Assembly: GCA_030429545.1 (NCBI GenBank)
Contig: JAUIFF010000001.1
Coordinates: forward strand, 1,089,599-1,153,598
Source of the DNA: Polyangia bacterium
GTDB lineage: Bacteria; Myxococcota_A; Polyangia; Nannocystales; Nannocystaceae
DNA length: 64,000 nucleotides
Reading direction: 5' to 3'
The translations under genes were made by a program, and so were the position numbers. The notes below the pieces were generated by a model. It was given only the letters and a program-made list of their open reading frames with translations. It ran no database searches and was not told the DNA's origin. Below, piece after piece: positions 17,429-26,088 of the stretch; the first letter of the stretch is position 1, and each line of letters starts with the position of its first letter.

Positions 17429-17626
17429 GCAACAGCGCGACCGTTGAATCTGCACCTTTTTCGACCTCGAAAGGCGGCTGCGACCGGCGTGAGATCCCGC
17501 GATACGCCCGTTGTGTTTTGCGGTATGCTCCCCACCGATCGTGCGCACCGAAAACCCGATTTCGAGAGCCGACTGGGCAACTGACGCGGGGGGGCAACAC
17601 CGAGGTCGAGGTCCCGAGGTGGGTCG

Positions 17627-18598
17627 GTGACATCCAAGGGACGCCTGCGCCGGTTTGTCGATGCGTCGTTGCTCGGACGCGAGGATGCGACCGCACTCGG
17701 CTTGTTTCGGGTGGTGTTGGTCAGCGTGTTTACGCTGAGCATGCTGACCCACATCGGGGCGGTAGCGGAGTATTTCTCCGACGCCTCGATGCTGGCAATG
17801 CCCCATGCCCGCAAGGCCTTTCACAGCCGTTGGTCGGTGTTTTTTTACGTTTCGAGCCCCGGGGTCGTGCAGGCGATCTTTGCCGTTGGCGTGCTCGCGC
17901 ACCTGATGTGGCTCGTCGGTTTATTCACCCGGGTGTCGTCGCTGGTGGCATTTGTTGTATGGGCAAGTATGGTGGGGCGCAACCCGCTGTTGTACTCGAT
18001 GCCCGACCAGTTTCACACGGTATTGGCCTTCTATCTCATGCTGCTGCCAAGTGGGCGGGGGCTGAGCCTCGATGCCAGCTGGCGGGGCCGCGGCGGCCCA
18101 GTACCGGTTTGGTGCCGAAGAGTGTTGCAGCTACAACTAGCTGTGCTCTACACCGGCGGCGGCCTGCTCAAAGATGGGCCGGCATGGACCGAAACTGGCA
18201 CTGCGATTTACTACGCTGCGGTCAACCCCTACAATCGTCACTTTTTTGCCAGCTCGGTGCTGGCCACGTTGCAACCCTACGTGCTGCGGCCAATGACCTA
18301 CTCAGTGTTGCTGTTCGAGGTCGGGTTTGCCGGGTTCGTGCTGTTACATTGGATCCGCGAGGCCTCGGGTAGCCGGCGCATCCCCGACCTTCGCAGGTGG
18401 TTTTTGGGCTATGGCGTGCTGATGCACCTGGGGATCCAGTCGCTGATGTATGTGGCCTGGTTTACACCCCTAACGATCGGCAGCTACACGGCATTTTTGC
18501 AGCCCAACCAGGCGAGGGCGTTGATCGACAGGTTGCTGCGGCGGTCCAAAGAGAAGTTGTCGGTACAACAAACATTGACAGAGGACGCAAACAAATGA
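17627..18598 (+). CDS. HTTM-domain membrane protein
   Basis: A 323-aa protein with about seven to eight membrane helices. It shows HTTM (horizontally transferred transmembrane, vitamin-K gamma-carboxylase N-terminal-like) features: an initial helix LGLFRVVLVSVFTLSML, the central RNPLLYSMPDQFHTVLAFYL, and LQLQLAVLYTGGGLLKDGPAWTETGTAIYYA, which is the conserved core (Y-x-x-x-G-x-x-K-x-x-x-x-W-x-x-G). The homologous core in the 23028-25442 protein is ATIYTTTGILKNGPTWAQGDAFYYA. Starts at GTG 17627. The stop overlaps the next gene (ATGA). The reaction is not known for bacterial HTTM proteins. Confidence 0.82.
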   Translation: MTSKGRLRRFVDASLLGREDATALGLFRVVLVSVFTLSMLTHIGAVAEYFSDASMLAMPHARKAFHSRWSVFFYVSSPGVVQAIFAVGVLAHLMWLVGLFTRVSSLVAFVVWASMVGRNPLLYSMPDQFHTVLAFYLMLLPSGRGLSLDASWRGRGGPVPVWCRRVLQLQLAVLYTGGGLLKDGPAWTETGTAIYYAAVNPYNRHFFASSVLATLQPYVLRPMTYSVLLFEVGFAGFVLLHWIREASGSRRIPDLRRWFLGYGVLMHLGIQSLMYVAWFTPLTIGSYTAFLQPNQARALIDRLLRRSKEKLSVQQTLTEDANK

Positions 18599-18828
18599 GT
18601 CGCGCGCGACATCGCTTGGTCGCCACCGGTTGGACGCTCGCCCTGCTGCTCGCCCACCTGGTGCCGGTGACCGATGGCGACAGCTCCATTATGTGGGGGT
18701 TTATGCCGGTTGAGTTGGCCTACCGATTGGCGTGGATGGGCTGCGCGATGGCATTGATTTTGTACATCACCGTGTTTGTTTGGCCCGATGAACCCGCGGA
18801 TATTCCCGCTGCTGGGGGTGAGGGGTGA
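18595..18828 (+). CDS. Small two-helix membrane protein, DUF3311-like symporter partner
   Basis: A 77-aa protein with two hydrophobic segments: WTLALLLAHLVPV, and LAYRLAWMGCAMALILYITVFVW ending in WPDEP. Small proteins of this design (DUF3311 type) are encoded just before sodium/solute symporter subunits and are thought to be accessory subunits. Both ends overlap neighbours by four bases (ATGA at 18595, GTGA at 18825), so it is translationally coupled to the HTTM gene and the symporter. Confidence 0.7.
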   Translation: MSRARHRLVATGWTLALLLAHLVPVTDGDSSIMWGFMPVELAYRLAWMGCAMALILYITVFVWPDEPADIPAAGGEG

Positions 18829-20324
18829 CAAAACTGTGGACGCTCGGCCTGGTCAACCTCGGGTTTTTGGCGGTCACCCTGATCATTGGGCTGGTCGCCT
18901 ACCGCCGGACCACAAACTCGGCCGAAGACTACTTCTTGGGTGGCCGTGGGGCCCGAACCCTGGTGCTATTTATGGCCCTGTTTGGCACCAACGTCACCCC
19001 GTTTGTGCTGCTGGGAATTCCGGGCGTGGCCTACCACCAGGGCGTGGCCGAGTTTGGGCGAAACGCCGCAATTGTCGGGCTTGGTATTCCGCTGACGTTT
19101 TATCTGATCGGCTACCCGGCCTACCTCGCGGCCCGCAAAATCGGTGCAATTACACCGGCTGAGTTGTACCGCGAACGCCTCGGCTCGCACGCGGTCGGCG
19201 TGGTGTTGTTTTTGGCCTACCTCGTGTACACGCTGCCGTACATGGTCACCGCGGTGCTCGGGGCCGGGATCGCTACTTCGGTGCTCACGGGCGGCGCGGT
19301 GTCGATTGCCGTAGGCGCAGCCCTGGTTTTGGTGATCACGCTTATCTACACAAGCCTCGGGGGCATGCGGGCGACGATGTGGACCAACGTATTTCAGGGC
19401 AGCGTGTTTATGCTGCTGATCCTGGTGATGTTTGGCGTGGTGATTTACGACTTTGGTGGGCTCGCGGCGGCAACCGGCGCGGTGGCTGAGGTAGCGCCGC
19501 AGTTGCTTGTGAAGGGCGATGTCGCGGCCTATGCCCCGGGTCCGTGGGGTTCGTGGGGACTCGCCATCTCGCTCACGGTGATCGGGTTTCCCCATATTCT
19601 CGTGCGCCTGTTTGCCTCAAAAGATGCGCATACACTCAAAAATGTGTGCCGGCTGTATCCGTTGATGTTGCTGTTGTTGTGGCTGCCCGCGGTGATGATC
19701 GGGGTGTGGGGAGCGGCTGAGTTTCCCGGGCTTATCGGTCGCCAAAGCGATCAGATCTTTCCCCTGATGGTCGATCGACATTTGGGGCCCGCGCTTCAGG
19801 GGGTCGCCCTGGCCGGAGTTTTGGCTGCGGTGATGTCGACGCTCGATGCCCAGGGACTGACACTCTCGTCCATGCTGACGCGCGACGTGTTGCGGCGTGG
19901 CTCAACGAAAGGGGCGGGCAATCGCGAGATCGTGTTGAGCCGCCTGTTTTTAATCGTCCTGTGTTGCGTGGTGTATGGCGTGGTGTTGTGGCAGCCGGCT
20001 TCGATTTTTGACATCGCCAAGTTTGCGTTTTCGGGGTACGTCACCCTGGTGCCCACGCTGTACTTGGGGCTGCATTGGCGCAGGTTTACTGCCGCCGGAG
20101 CAATCGCTTCAATTCTGCTGGCAAACATTGTTCTGATTGCGGGCTTCGCCGGCGTGTTGCCGACTTTTGCCGGACTGCTGCCAGTTGTCTACGCATTGGT
20201 CGTGGCGATCGTCGCCGGGGTCGTGGTGTCGCTGGCGACCACGCCCCCCGACAGTGCCACGATCACGAGGGTTATGGCCCCCATCGACCGCGTGTTTGGT
20301 GGCCCCGACCGGCAGCGATCATAG
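18825..20324 (+). CDS. Sodium/solute symporter family (SSS) transporter
   Basis: A 499-aa inner-membrane protein with about 13 hydrophobic helices. The N-terminal RTTNSAEDYFLGGRGARTLVLFMALFGTN is the SSS family start (D-Y-F-L-G-G-R), followed by GIPLTFYLIGYPAYLAARKIG and a typical SLGGMRATMWTNVFQ segment. The substrate is not predictable; relatives move sugars, amino acids or short carboxylates with Na+. GTG start overlapping the small partner gene. It is the last gene of the 14508-20324 run. Confidence 0.85.
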   Translation: MTKLWTLGLVNLGFLAVTLIIGLVAYRRTTNSAEDYFLGGRGARTLVLFMALFGTNVTPFVLLGIPGVAYHQGVAEFGRNAAIVGLGIPLTFYLIGYPAYLAARKIGAITPAELYRERLGSHAVGVVLFLAYLVYTLPYMVTAVLGAGIATSVLTGGAVSIAVGAALVLVITLIYTSLGGMRATMWTNVFQGSVFMLLILVMFGVVIYDFGGLAAATGAVAEVAPQLLVKGDVAAYAPGPWGSWGLAISLTVIGFPHILVRLFASKDAHTLKNVCRLYPLMLLLLWLPAVMIGVWGAAEFPGLIGRQSDQIFPLMVDRHLGPALQGVALAGVLAAVMSTLDAQGLTLSSMLTRDVLRRGSTKGAGNREIVLSRLFLIVLCCVVYGVVLWQPASIFDIAKFAFSGYVTLVPTLYLGLHWRRFTAAGAIASILLANIVLIAGFAGVLPTFAGLLPVVYALVVAIVAGVVVSLATTPPDSATITRVMAPIDRVFGGPDRQRS

Positions 20325-20370
20325 CTCGCATTGTGCTCGGCCGTTGTCTCGCTTTGGTACACTGCGGGCC

Positions 20371-21327
20371 ATGGCACGACTGCTCACCTACAATGCGACG
20401 CTCGTTGAACGTACCGATATCACCGACAAACTGGCTGTGTTTCGTGTGCGCCCCGACGAGGCGATACCCGAGGGTGCGTGGTTTGTACCGGGCCAATACA
20501 TGGTGCTTGGCCTGAACAACGAAGAAAAACCAGAGTTGGGTGGGGTGCAGCGACCGATGTCGATAGCCTCGCCCCCCGAACAGCGCGATGTCATCGACTT
20601 TTACATCCGCTTTGTCGACCGTCCCGAGTCGAACAATCCGCTCACCCACCTGTTGTGGAAAATCAAGGACGGCGACCGGATGTACTGTCGCCTGCGACCA
20701 ACGGGTAAGTTCACCATCCGCGACACGGTGGGCGACGACGACTCGCGACTTCGCGTGTTGGTGGCCGCAGGGACAGGTCTTGCCCCGTTCACCTCGATTG
20801 TCGACAGTGTGCGGGCGAGCACGCCCGAGGCCTCCCTTTCAAACTACGCGATTATCCACGGTGCGAGTTACTCGGCCGACTTGGGCTACCGCGAGCACCT
20901 GGAAGGCCTCGCCAAAAACCATGGCCTGCACTACTTGCCGACCGTTTCGCGAACCCACCAGGACACTGGCTGGAAGGGTGCTGCTGGCCGGGCCGAGGAC
21001 TTTTTCAAGCCCGAGCGCCTCGCCGACCTGGAAAGCCGGCTCGGCTTGCCCGAGGGGGGGTTTAACCCGGAGCGGGTCCAGGTGCTGATCTGCGGGTTGC
21101 AGGGCACGATCGGCATGTGCATACAACGACTTTGTGGTCGCGGGTTCATCCCCGACAACCGACGTACCCGCCGCGCACTTGGCATCGACGAAGGTCTCAA
21201 GTCAGACCTGTTTTATGAGGCATACGACACCACGCCCCCGGTCGACCTCAAAGATGAAGCTCTGGTCGCGCGCCTCAAGGACGAACTGCATACGGCGCTC
21301 GCAGCCCGTTTCAATCGCGCGGACTGA
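20371..21327 (+). CDS. Ferredoxin-NADP+ reductase
   Basis: A 318-aa flavoenzyme. The FAD domain has RPMSIASPP (the R-x-Y/M-S isoalloxazine-binding pattern) and the phosphate loop MYCRLRPTGKFTI. The NAD(P) domain has LVAAGTGLAPFTSIV, and VLICGLQGTIGMC corresponds to the C-G-x-x-x-M nicotinamide motif. It transfers electrons between NADPH and ferredoxin or flavodoxin. The last 60 residues (NRRTRRALGIDEGLKSDLFYEAYDTTP) are a family-specific extension. ATG 20371 lies 46 bases after the symporter stop. Confidence 0.85.
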   Translation: MARLLTYNATLVERTDITDKLAVFRVRPDEAIPEGAWFVPGQYMVLGLNNEEKPELGGVQRPMSIASPPEQRDVIDFYIRFVDRPESNNPLTHLLWKIKDGDRMYCRLRPTGKFTIRDTVGDDDSRLRVLVAAGTGLAPFTSIVDSVRASTPEASLSNYAIIHGASYSADLGYREHLEGLAKNHGLHYLPTVSRTHQDTGWKGAAGRAEDFFKPERLADLESRLGLPEGGFNPERVQVLICGLQGTIGMCIQRLCGRGFIPDNRRTRRALGIDEGLKSDLFYEAYDTTPPVDLKDEALVARLKDELHTALAARFNRAD

Positions 21328-21359
21328 ACTGACGCAGGCGCGAGCGTGCCGCTTTGCTG

Positions 21360-21380
21360 GGCCTGAGCCTCACTCAGGCC
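21360..21380. terminator. Hairpin between convergent genes
   Basis: GGCCTGAG, loop CCTCA, then CTCAGGCC make a perfect eight-pair stem. It lies 32 bases after the ferredoxin reductase stop and overlaps the stop codon of the opposing phosphatase gene. That is the position expected of a shared bidirectional terminator. There is no long T-run on either side. Confidence 0.5.
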
Positions 21381-22000
21381 GATGTCACCATTGAAGCCGG
21401 CAGATGGTTGGTGCCGTTAAACGAGATCAGGGTTTCAAAGCCGTCGTCGTAGGTGTGAATCTCGGTAATCGATGCATGTGCAATCGAAAGCCGACACCAG
21501 GCTTCGAGCGGGAGGTCGAGCACACTGTTGACGAGGTAGCGAATGAGATTGCCGTGGGTAAACAGCACCAGGGTGGTGTCGTGTTTGGGCGGACGAAAGA
21601 ACTGTTCACGCACCCGGTTGACCTGCTTTTGCGTGGCCTTGCGATCATCCTCAGATGTCATCGGCAAATCCGGGTGAATCCCCCATTTGGCCGAACGCTC
21701 CGGGTCCACTAAGGGGAGAGACTCGTGCAGGTACGGCTTGATGGTGATGCGCTCGACCTTGATTTCCTTGGAGGCAATCTCGGCGGTTTGCCGCGCCCGC
21801 GGCCAGGGACTGGCAAATAGTCCGCCAAACTCGGTCGAGTCGGTGTCGAGTAGATGCAACAACCGGCGACCGGTGTGCACCGCTTGGCGGCGACCGAGCG
21901 GCGACAATTCCCAAACCCGGTCGCCCAAGTCCCCGACGCGTTCGTAGTGGCCGTGGCGTACGAGCAAGATGCGGGCGCGATGGTGGACGACGACAGACAT
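21374..22000 (-). CDS. Histidine phosphatase superfamily protein
   Basis: The phosphohistidine motif ILLVRHGHYERVGD (R-H-G) is near the N-terminus, with LSPLGRRQA downstream. ASPWPRARQTAEI supplies the second arginine, and LVLFTHGNLIRYLV supplies the second catalytic His. The family includes phosphoglycerate-mutase-like and SixA-type phosphatases. ATG 22000 gives 208 aa beginning 14 residues before RHG; a TTG at 22063 would add 21 residues with no family support. The substrate is unknown. Confidence 0.83.
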   Translation of the reverse strand: MSVVVHHRARILLVRHGHYERVGDLGDRVWELSPLGRRQAVHTGRRLLHLLDTDSTEFGGLFASPWPRARQTAEIASKEIKVERITIKPYLHESLPLVDPERSAKWGIHPDLPMTSEDDRKATQKQVNRVREQFFRPPKHDTTLVLFTHGNLIRYLVNSVLDLPLEAWCRLSIAHASITEIHTYDDGFETLISFNGTNHLPASMVTSA

Positions 22001-22063
22001 TGGATGGGTAGACTTCTGGTTTATCACGTCGAAGCGGCGATACGTGACTTCAACCCTCGGCAA

Positions 22064-22357
22064 TCATCGCGCGCCAGTGAGGACCCGTGCCCGCAGTTGT
22101 CGCCACAACCGTTGATCTCCGCGCACAAGTCGTTCTTTCTGGGCGCGGGTGAGCTGCTTGATCGCGTACTCGAGCTTGCGGGCAGCGGTTGGTTGCTGGC
22201 GGGACTTTGACCAGCACAGTTCGACCGGCAGTCGGCTGCGGGTATAGCGAGCTCCGGCTCCGCGCTGGTGGGCCTCAACCCGTGCCGTCAGTGCATTGGT
22301 GATGCCTGTGTACAGCGAGCCGTCCCCGCAGCGCAGCATGTAGATGGTGTAGGTCAT
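22064..22357 (-). CDS. GIY-YIG domain protein (UPF0213-like)
   Basis: A 97-aa stand-alone GIY-YIG fold: YTIYMLRCGDGSLYTGIT is the family signature (Y-x-L-R-C-x-D-G-S-L-Y-x-G-I-T), with Arg26 and a Glu (LEYAIKQL) in the expected catalytic positions. RLPVELCWSKSRQQPTAARKLEY matches the YhbQ/UPF0213 core. Probably a DNA-acting nuclease, but the cellular role is not established. Overlaps the upstream Uma2-like gene by four bases. Confidence 0.85.
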   Translation of the reverse strand: MTYTIYMLRCGDGSLYTGITNALTARVEAHQRGAGARYTRSRLPVELCWSKSRQQPTAARKLEYAIKQLTRAQKERLVRGDQRLWRQLRARVLTGAR

Positions 22358-22899
22358 GTCGGCGAGCGCTCGACCCCAGCATAGATCTCGCGCATCGGTA
22401 GCTCAAAATTTGGGACCCACAGGGGAAGTACGGCTTCGGCCGTATCGAACGACTGATAACGCCAACCACTACGACCGCGATGAAATACTTCGACACGTGG
22501 GTGTTGCTGCTCCACGAGCATGTACATCGCCAGGCTCGGCAATGTTTGGTAAGCGGCCCAACGCTCGCCCCGATCCTCGGCCGCCGACGTGGGCGAGACA
22601 ACCTCGGCAATAAACACCGGCTCTGGAAATTGGCTGTTTGTTTCGGTGATCACGAGGTCGGGAATCAGGGCAATGACCTTGGCAATGACCTTGTAGGATC
22701 GGCGGTAGATTTCACATGTATCTGCATGTATTGCCTGGCGCAAAAGTTCGGACAGGTTGTTGAGGACCTGCCCGTGGCACTCGCTCTCCCGGCAAAGTTC
22801 ACGGGGGGTGGCCGCCAAAAACTCGTAGCGCTGGTTCTGGCCGCGCTCCCACTCCAAGAACGCACTCAGGTTCTTCGGTTGCCCGGTGTGTTGTTCCAT
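22354..22899 (-). CDS. Uma2-family (DUF820) putative PD-(D/E)XK endonuclease
   Basis: A 181-aa protein. The core IPDLVITE ... PVFIAEVVSPTSAAEDRGERWAAY is the Uma2/DUF820 pattern (P-D followed by E-V-x-S-P-S/T). YQTLPSLAMYMLVEQQHPRVEVF gives the conserved Y-x-x-x-x-x-x-x-Y-x-hydrophobic-V strand. The Asp and Glu of these motifs would form the PD-(D/E)XK site. Such genes are most abundant in Cyanobacteria and scattered elsewhere; function unknown. It is coupled to a GIY-YIG gene, so two nuclease-fold genes lie side by side. Confidence 0.8.
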   Translation of the reverse strand: MEQHTGQPKNLSAFLEWERGQNQRYEFLAATPRELCRESECHGQVLNNLSELLRQAIHADTCEIYRRSYKVIAKVIALIPDLVITETNSQFPEPVFIAEVVSPTSAAEDRGERWAAYQTLPSLAMYMLVEQQHPRVEVFHRGRSGWRYQSFDTAEAVLPLWVPNFELPMREIYAGVERSPT

Positions 22900-23027
22900 C
22901 GCTGTTACGCCACCCCCACGGCTATTTCACCAGATATCCCGGGGGATGGCCACGACCCCGACAAAACGGCCGCGCGTACGCGGATACATCCATTCGTGGC
23001 TGTTTGCCGCACAAGCATGTATGTCGG

Positions 23028-25442
23028 TTAGTTACGCTGTGATCGCTTGTGCCACTTTTTGGTCCGCTGCTTATTCCACAGGCGCTCGGCCTTGGGATCA
23101 ATCTCAGGTAACCCGTGGCGCAACCGGACTTCGTTTGTCAGTTGTCCGCGGACTTCCCGGGCGCACTTGACCGTGAGAATCGTGCGTTCGTTGCCCCGAC
23201 GTCGCAACCTGTCTTCGGGGATATACGGTCCCGATTTCGCAACCTGCTCGGGGGACGGAATTTGGTAGCTCAGTTTTATCAGGCGGACCTGGTTGGGGAT
23301 CCTACCTCCGTGCTCCTGCGCCCACTTTCGGCAGTGATAGCGCGCATACCAACGCCGGTACTTCACCCCCGGCCCAAGTAGCCGCCGATTCATTTTTCGC
23401 ATGCGGTCGTTGAAGATCCACGGGATGGGTTTGCGCTCGGGCACGTAGACATCGGTGTTCATGTCCCATTCGACCCCTTCGTCGTCGACCACGAGCACCC
23501 GCAAGAATCGATTGGTCTTGGGCGGGTTGGGGGCAAACATACCCCAGCCCTGCCCCGTAGCGGTGATCATCAACCACGGCTGAAACACCCGCCGAGCGGA
23601 CTCTCGAAACTTGGATGTACAACCTTTTTTGGGGACAAGCCACAGGGCAACCGCGACGATGTGGACGAGGATAAGGGCTCCCACCAGCAGTCTTCCGCGC
23701 GGTCCGTAGGCCCACGGGCGATGCAGTGGTGAGGCATCGGGCCCGGCGGGTTGCCGCAGTTGCCAAGCCGTCACAGCGACCAGGCCAAGGCCGATAACCA
23801 AGCCTGTGACGCGCCACGACGTGCCCACGAGGGCATGGACAAAGACCCCCGTAATTCCAACCACAAGCCCGGCATAGAGCAGTTTGGTTGGCAGTGATTG
23901 ACCGTCGCGGTGGTGGTGGGGGAGCTCCAAAGACTCGCTCGGCAGTGGGGGATGCTGGCCGAGATTGCCGGGGAGTTTACGGGCGACCCAGTGCAGGGCG
24001 CTGGCGACTTCGCGGCCCGAGAAAAATGCCAACGTCGCCGCCAGCATGATCGGCTGAAACAGGCCGATGTTCATGAGGACCATGAGGTTGAGTTGAAACA
24101 ACACCCCGAGCCCGAGCCATAGGCGGCGGCCAAACAGCCAGGTCGCACACCAGTCGCGGTCGAGCCGAACCTCCCGTCGAAAAATATGTATGGTCAAGGG
24201 CCGTTGGCACACACGGTGCCCGAGGTAGCCGACCACAAGCATGAGCACGAGCCAGACGACAGCAATCCACAGCTGGAGGGTCTTGGTTGCAACTGGAAAA
24301 TCGTCGGGCAGATGGACGGGGAGGGTGTAGATGCATATACCCAGGCATAACAGCCCGAGTGCGGTCCACAGGTAACGCTCGCGTCGGCGGGTACCGGCCG
24401 GGATTGGCGGGAGCTCGTGGCGTTGGCCAAACCGGAGGGCCACGCCCACGAGTACCAGCGGAAAGAAAACCTCCCACCAGTGGGCGACCCAGGTCATCAC
24501 GCGAAACAGGTTGGTGCCAAATAGCGCAGATAGCTTTTGCGGGTAAAATCGGTAGAAGTGGTCGAGGTTGAGGGCGTAGTAAAACGCGTCGCCCTGGGCC
24601 CAGGTCGGCCCGTTTTTGAGGATTCCCGTGGTGGTGTAGATGGTGGCTAGTTGCAGCATCATTAATCGCCGCGGCCACACGGGAATCGCCCGATAGATGG
24701 CTTGCAGCCCACGTGGGTGCTCGGGGCAGGGCGCGAGCCCAGCACCGCCGCCGGGGCCATCACGGGTCGACAGTTCGCCACGCTTTGCCAGCTTGCGACA
24801 CCGCAGCCAGTTGTCGAGGCTGTAGGCGTGGCCACTGCGGGCAAGCAACAGGTAAAAGAAAAAACACCGAATCGCCACTTCGGTGCCCTCCATAAACAGG
24901 CTGTTGCGCCAGAAGATCCCGTTCATGAGGACAAACGTAATGATGCCAGTGACGCGCGTCCAAAGTCCCAGCATAAACAGGATGCCGGCCAACTCGAAAG
25001 CTGCGAGGTATGCATAAAACGCGGTCGGGCTATCATAAAAGAAAAGAAGGGACAGGCGTTGGCCGGTAAACACCTGCATGAACCCCGACCAGCCAAAGAA
25101 TCCTGCGGGTTGCCCGTCGCTGCCGTCGTTGTAGCCCTTGTACTGCTTGGGAGCAAAAAACTCCTGGGCATCGCCCGCTGAAAAGATGCCTTCGTCGGTA
25201 AATAGGAACTCGAAGTACTCCCACAAACTATTGACATTAGCGATGGCGATCGCCGCGATCAAAATGCGTAGTACGCCCATGGTTCGCGGGTCTTCGACGG
25301 TGAGCCAAAACCTCCGCCAACGTTCCCGGCGTCCGAGGATAAGTAGGGCTATGACGACACCGCAGGCGAGCAGTGCCCAGCCAACCGTCGGCGACATCGC
25401 GATGGCTTCGAGGTTGGGCGGATCGTCGGCGAGTGCGAGCAT
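23028..25442 (-). CDS. Large HTTM-domain membrane protein fused to WGMxAPNPP C-terminal domain
   Basis: An 804-aa protein. About 15 hydrophobic segments fill residues 15-640. The first half is HTTM-like (TMGVLRILIAAIAIANV, ATIYTTTGILKNGPTWAQGDAFYYALNLDHF by parts, WWEVFFPLVLVG). The last 170 residues are soluble, with TATGQGWGMFAPNPP and a basic C-terminal tail. Both halves match separate proteins encoded at 17627 and 16814. The mid-region (about 350-600) adds helices absent from the shorter HTTM protein. Start ATG 25442. No function is known; the architecture suggests a membrane enzyme with a cytoplasmic or periplasmic cap. Confidence 0.78.
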   Translation of the reverse strand: MLALADDPPNLEAIAMSPTVGWALLACGVVIALLILGRRERWRRFWLTVEDPRTMGVLRILIAAIAIANVNSLWEYFEFLFTDEGIFSAGDAQEFFAPKQYKGYNDGSDGQPAGFFGWSGFMQVFTGQRLSLLFFYDSPTAFYAYLAAFELAGILFMLGLWTRVTGIITFVLMNGIFWRNSLFMEGTEVAIRCFFFYLLLARSGHAYSLDNWLRCRKLAKRGELSTRDGPGGGAGLAPCPEHPRGLQAIYRAIPVWPRRLMMLQLATIYTTTGILKNGPTWAQGDAFYYALNLDHFYRFYPQKLSALFGTNLFRVMTWVAHWWEVFFPLVLVGVALRFGQRHELPPIPAGTRRRERYLWTALGLLCLGICIYTLPVHLPDDFPVATKTLQLWIAVVWLVLMLVVGYLGHRVCQRPLTIHIFRREVRLDRDWCATWLFGRRLWLGLGVLFQLNLMVLMNIGLFQPIMLAATLAFFSGREVASALHWVARKLPGNLGQHPPLPSESLELPHHHRDGQSLPTKLLYAGLVVGITGVFVHALVGTSWRVTGLVIGLGLVAVTAWQLRQPAGPDASPLHRPWAYGPRGRLLVGALILVHIVAVALWLVPKKGCTSKFRESARRVFQPWLMITATGQGWGMFAPNPPKTNRFLRVLVVDDEGVEWDMNTDVYVPERKPIPWIFNDRMRKMNRRLLGPGVKYRRWYARYHCRKWAQEHGGRIPNQVRLIKLSYQIPSPEQVAKSGPYIPEDRLRRRGNERTILTVKCAREVRGQLTNEVRLRHGLPEIDPKAERLWNKQRTKKWHKRSQRN

Positions 25443-25542
25443 CTGCCCTGAGAGTTCACCGGTTTCGCCGGTTTACGCAAGTGCCAACGCGCTGAAGGGC
25501 CCACACCCCACGGGGGGAGCGGGAATCTCGGATGTTCGCTGC

Positions 25543-26085
25543 TCAGTTGGGCCCGGGCTGTGCCAGCCTGTGGAGGGCTTCACCCTCGACGCGGACAGTC
25601 AGCCACTCGCGCAGAATCTTGGCTCCGAGTTGCTCGTAAAACCCGATGGCGTCGACGTTCCAGTCGAGGACCTGCCACTGAAACCGCCCACAGTTGTTGG
25701 CGACGGCGATCTGCGCAAGCGCGTGCATCAGTGTTTGGCCGAGGCCCTGTTTGCGGTACTGCGGGCGCACAAACAGGTCCTCGAGGTAGAGCCCGGGGCG
25801 TCCCTGCCAAGTCGAGTAGTTGAAAAAGTAAAACGCGAACCCGGCGACCGGGGGCGGAGATGATGCCGGTACATCTGGTTTGGGCGGCTCCGGCACGACC
25901 TCGGCCAACAGGACATGGAACTTGGGATGTGCTCCAAACCCGTCGCGCAGGAGGTCGGCTGCGGTTGCTGTCACGGCCTCGGGCTCACGCTCATAAACCG
26001 CGAGCTCGTGGATCAGCTCCAAAATCACCGGAACATCCGCGGCGGTTGCCGGGCGCAACTGCCATGTTGGCTGCTGACTGTCCAC
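25543..26085 (-). CDS. GNAT-family N-acetyltransferase (diamine acetyltransferase-like)
   Basis: A 180-aa GCN5-related acetyltransferase. It has RPATAADVPVILELIHELAVYE at the N-terminus, as in spermidine/spermine acetyltransferases. The acetyl-CoA site is LEDLFVRPQYRKQGLGQTLM (R/Q-x-x-G-x-G/A), and FQWQVLDWNVDAIGFYEQLGA is the SSAT-type C-terminal motif. The order and spacing fit the eukaryotic-type diamine acetyltransferase group. GTG 26085 follows the preceding gene stop by three bases, so it is cotranscribed with the lipoprotein upstream. Confidence 0.83.
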   Translation of the reverse strand: MDSQQPTWQLRPATAADVPVILELIHELAVYEREPEAVTATAADLLRDGFGAHPKFHVLLAEVVPEPPKPDVPASSPPPVAGFAFYFFNYSTWQGRPGLYLEDLFVRPQYRKQGLGQTLMHALAQIAVANNCGRFQWQVLDWNVDAIGFYEQLGAKILREWLTVRVEGEALHRLAQPGPN

Positions 26086-26088
26086 CGC

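Noticed and set aside
22064..22899. GIY-YIG and Uma2-like genes as a defence island or restriction system
   Set aside because: Both are common stand-alone nuclease-fold genes. No methyltransferase with a DNA target domain, no other defence gene and no mobile element is nearby.
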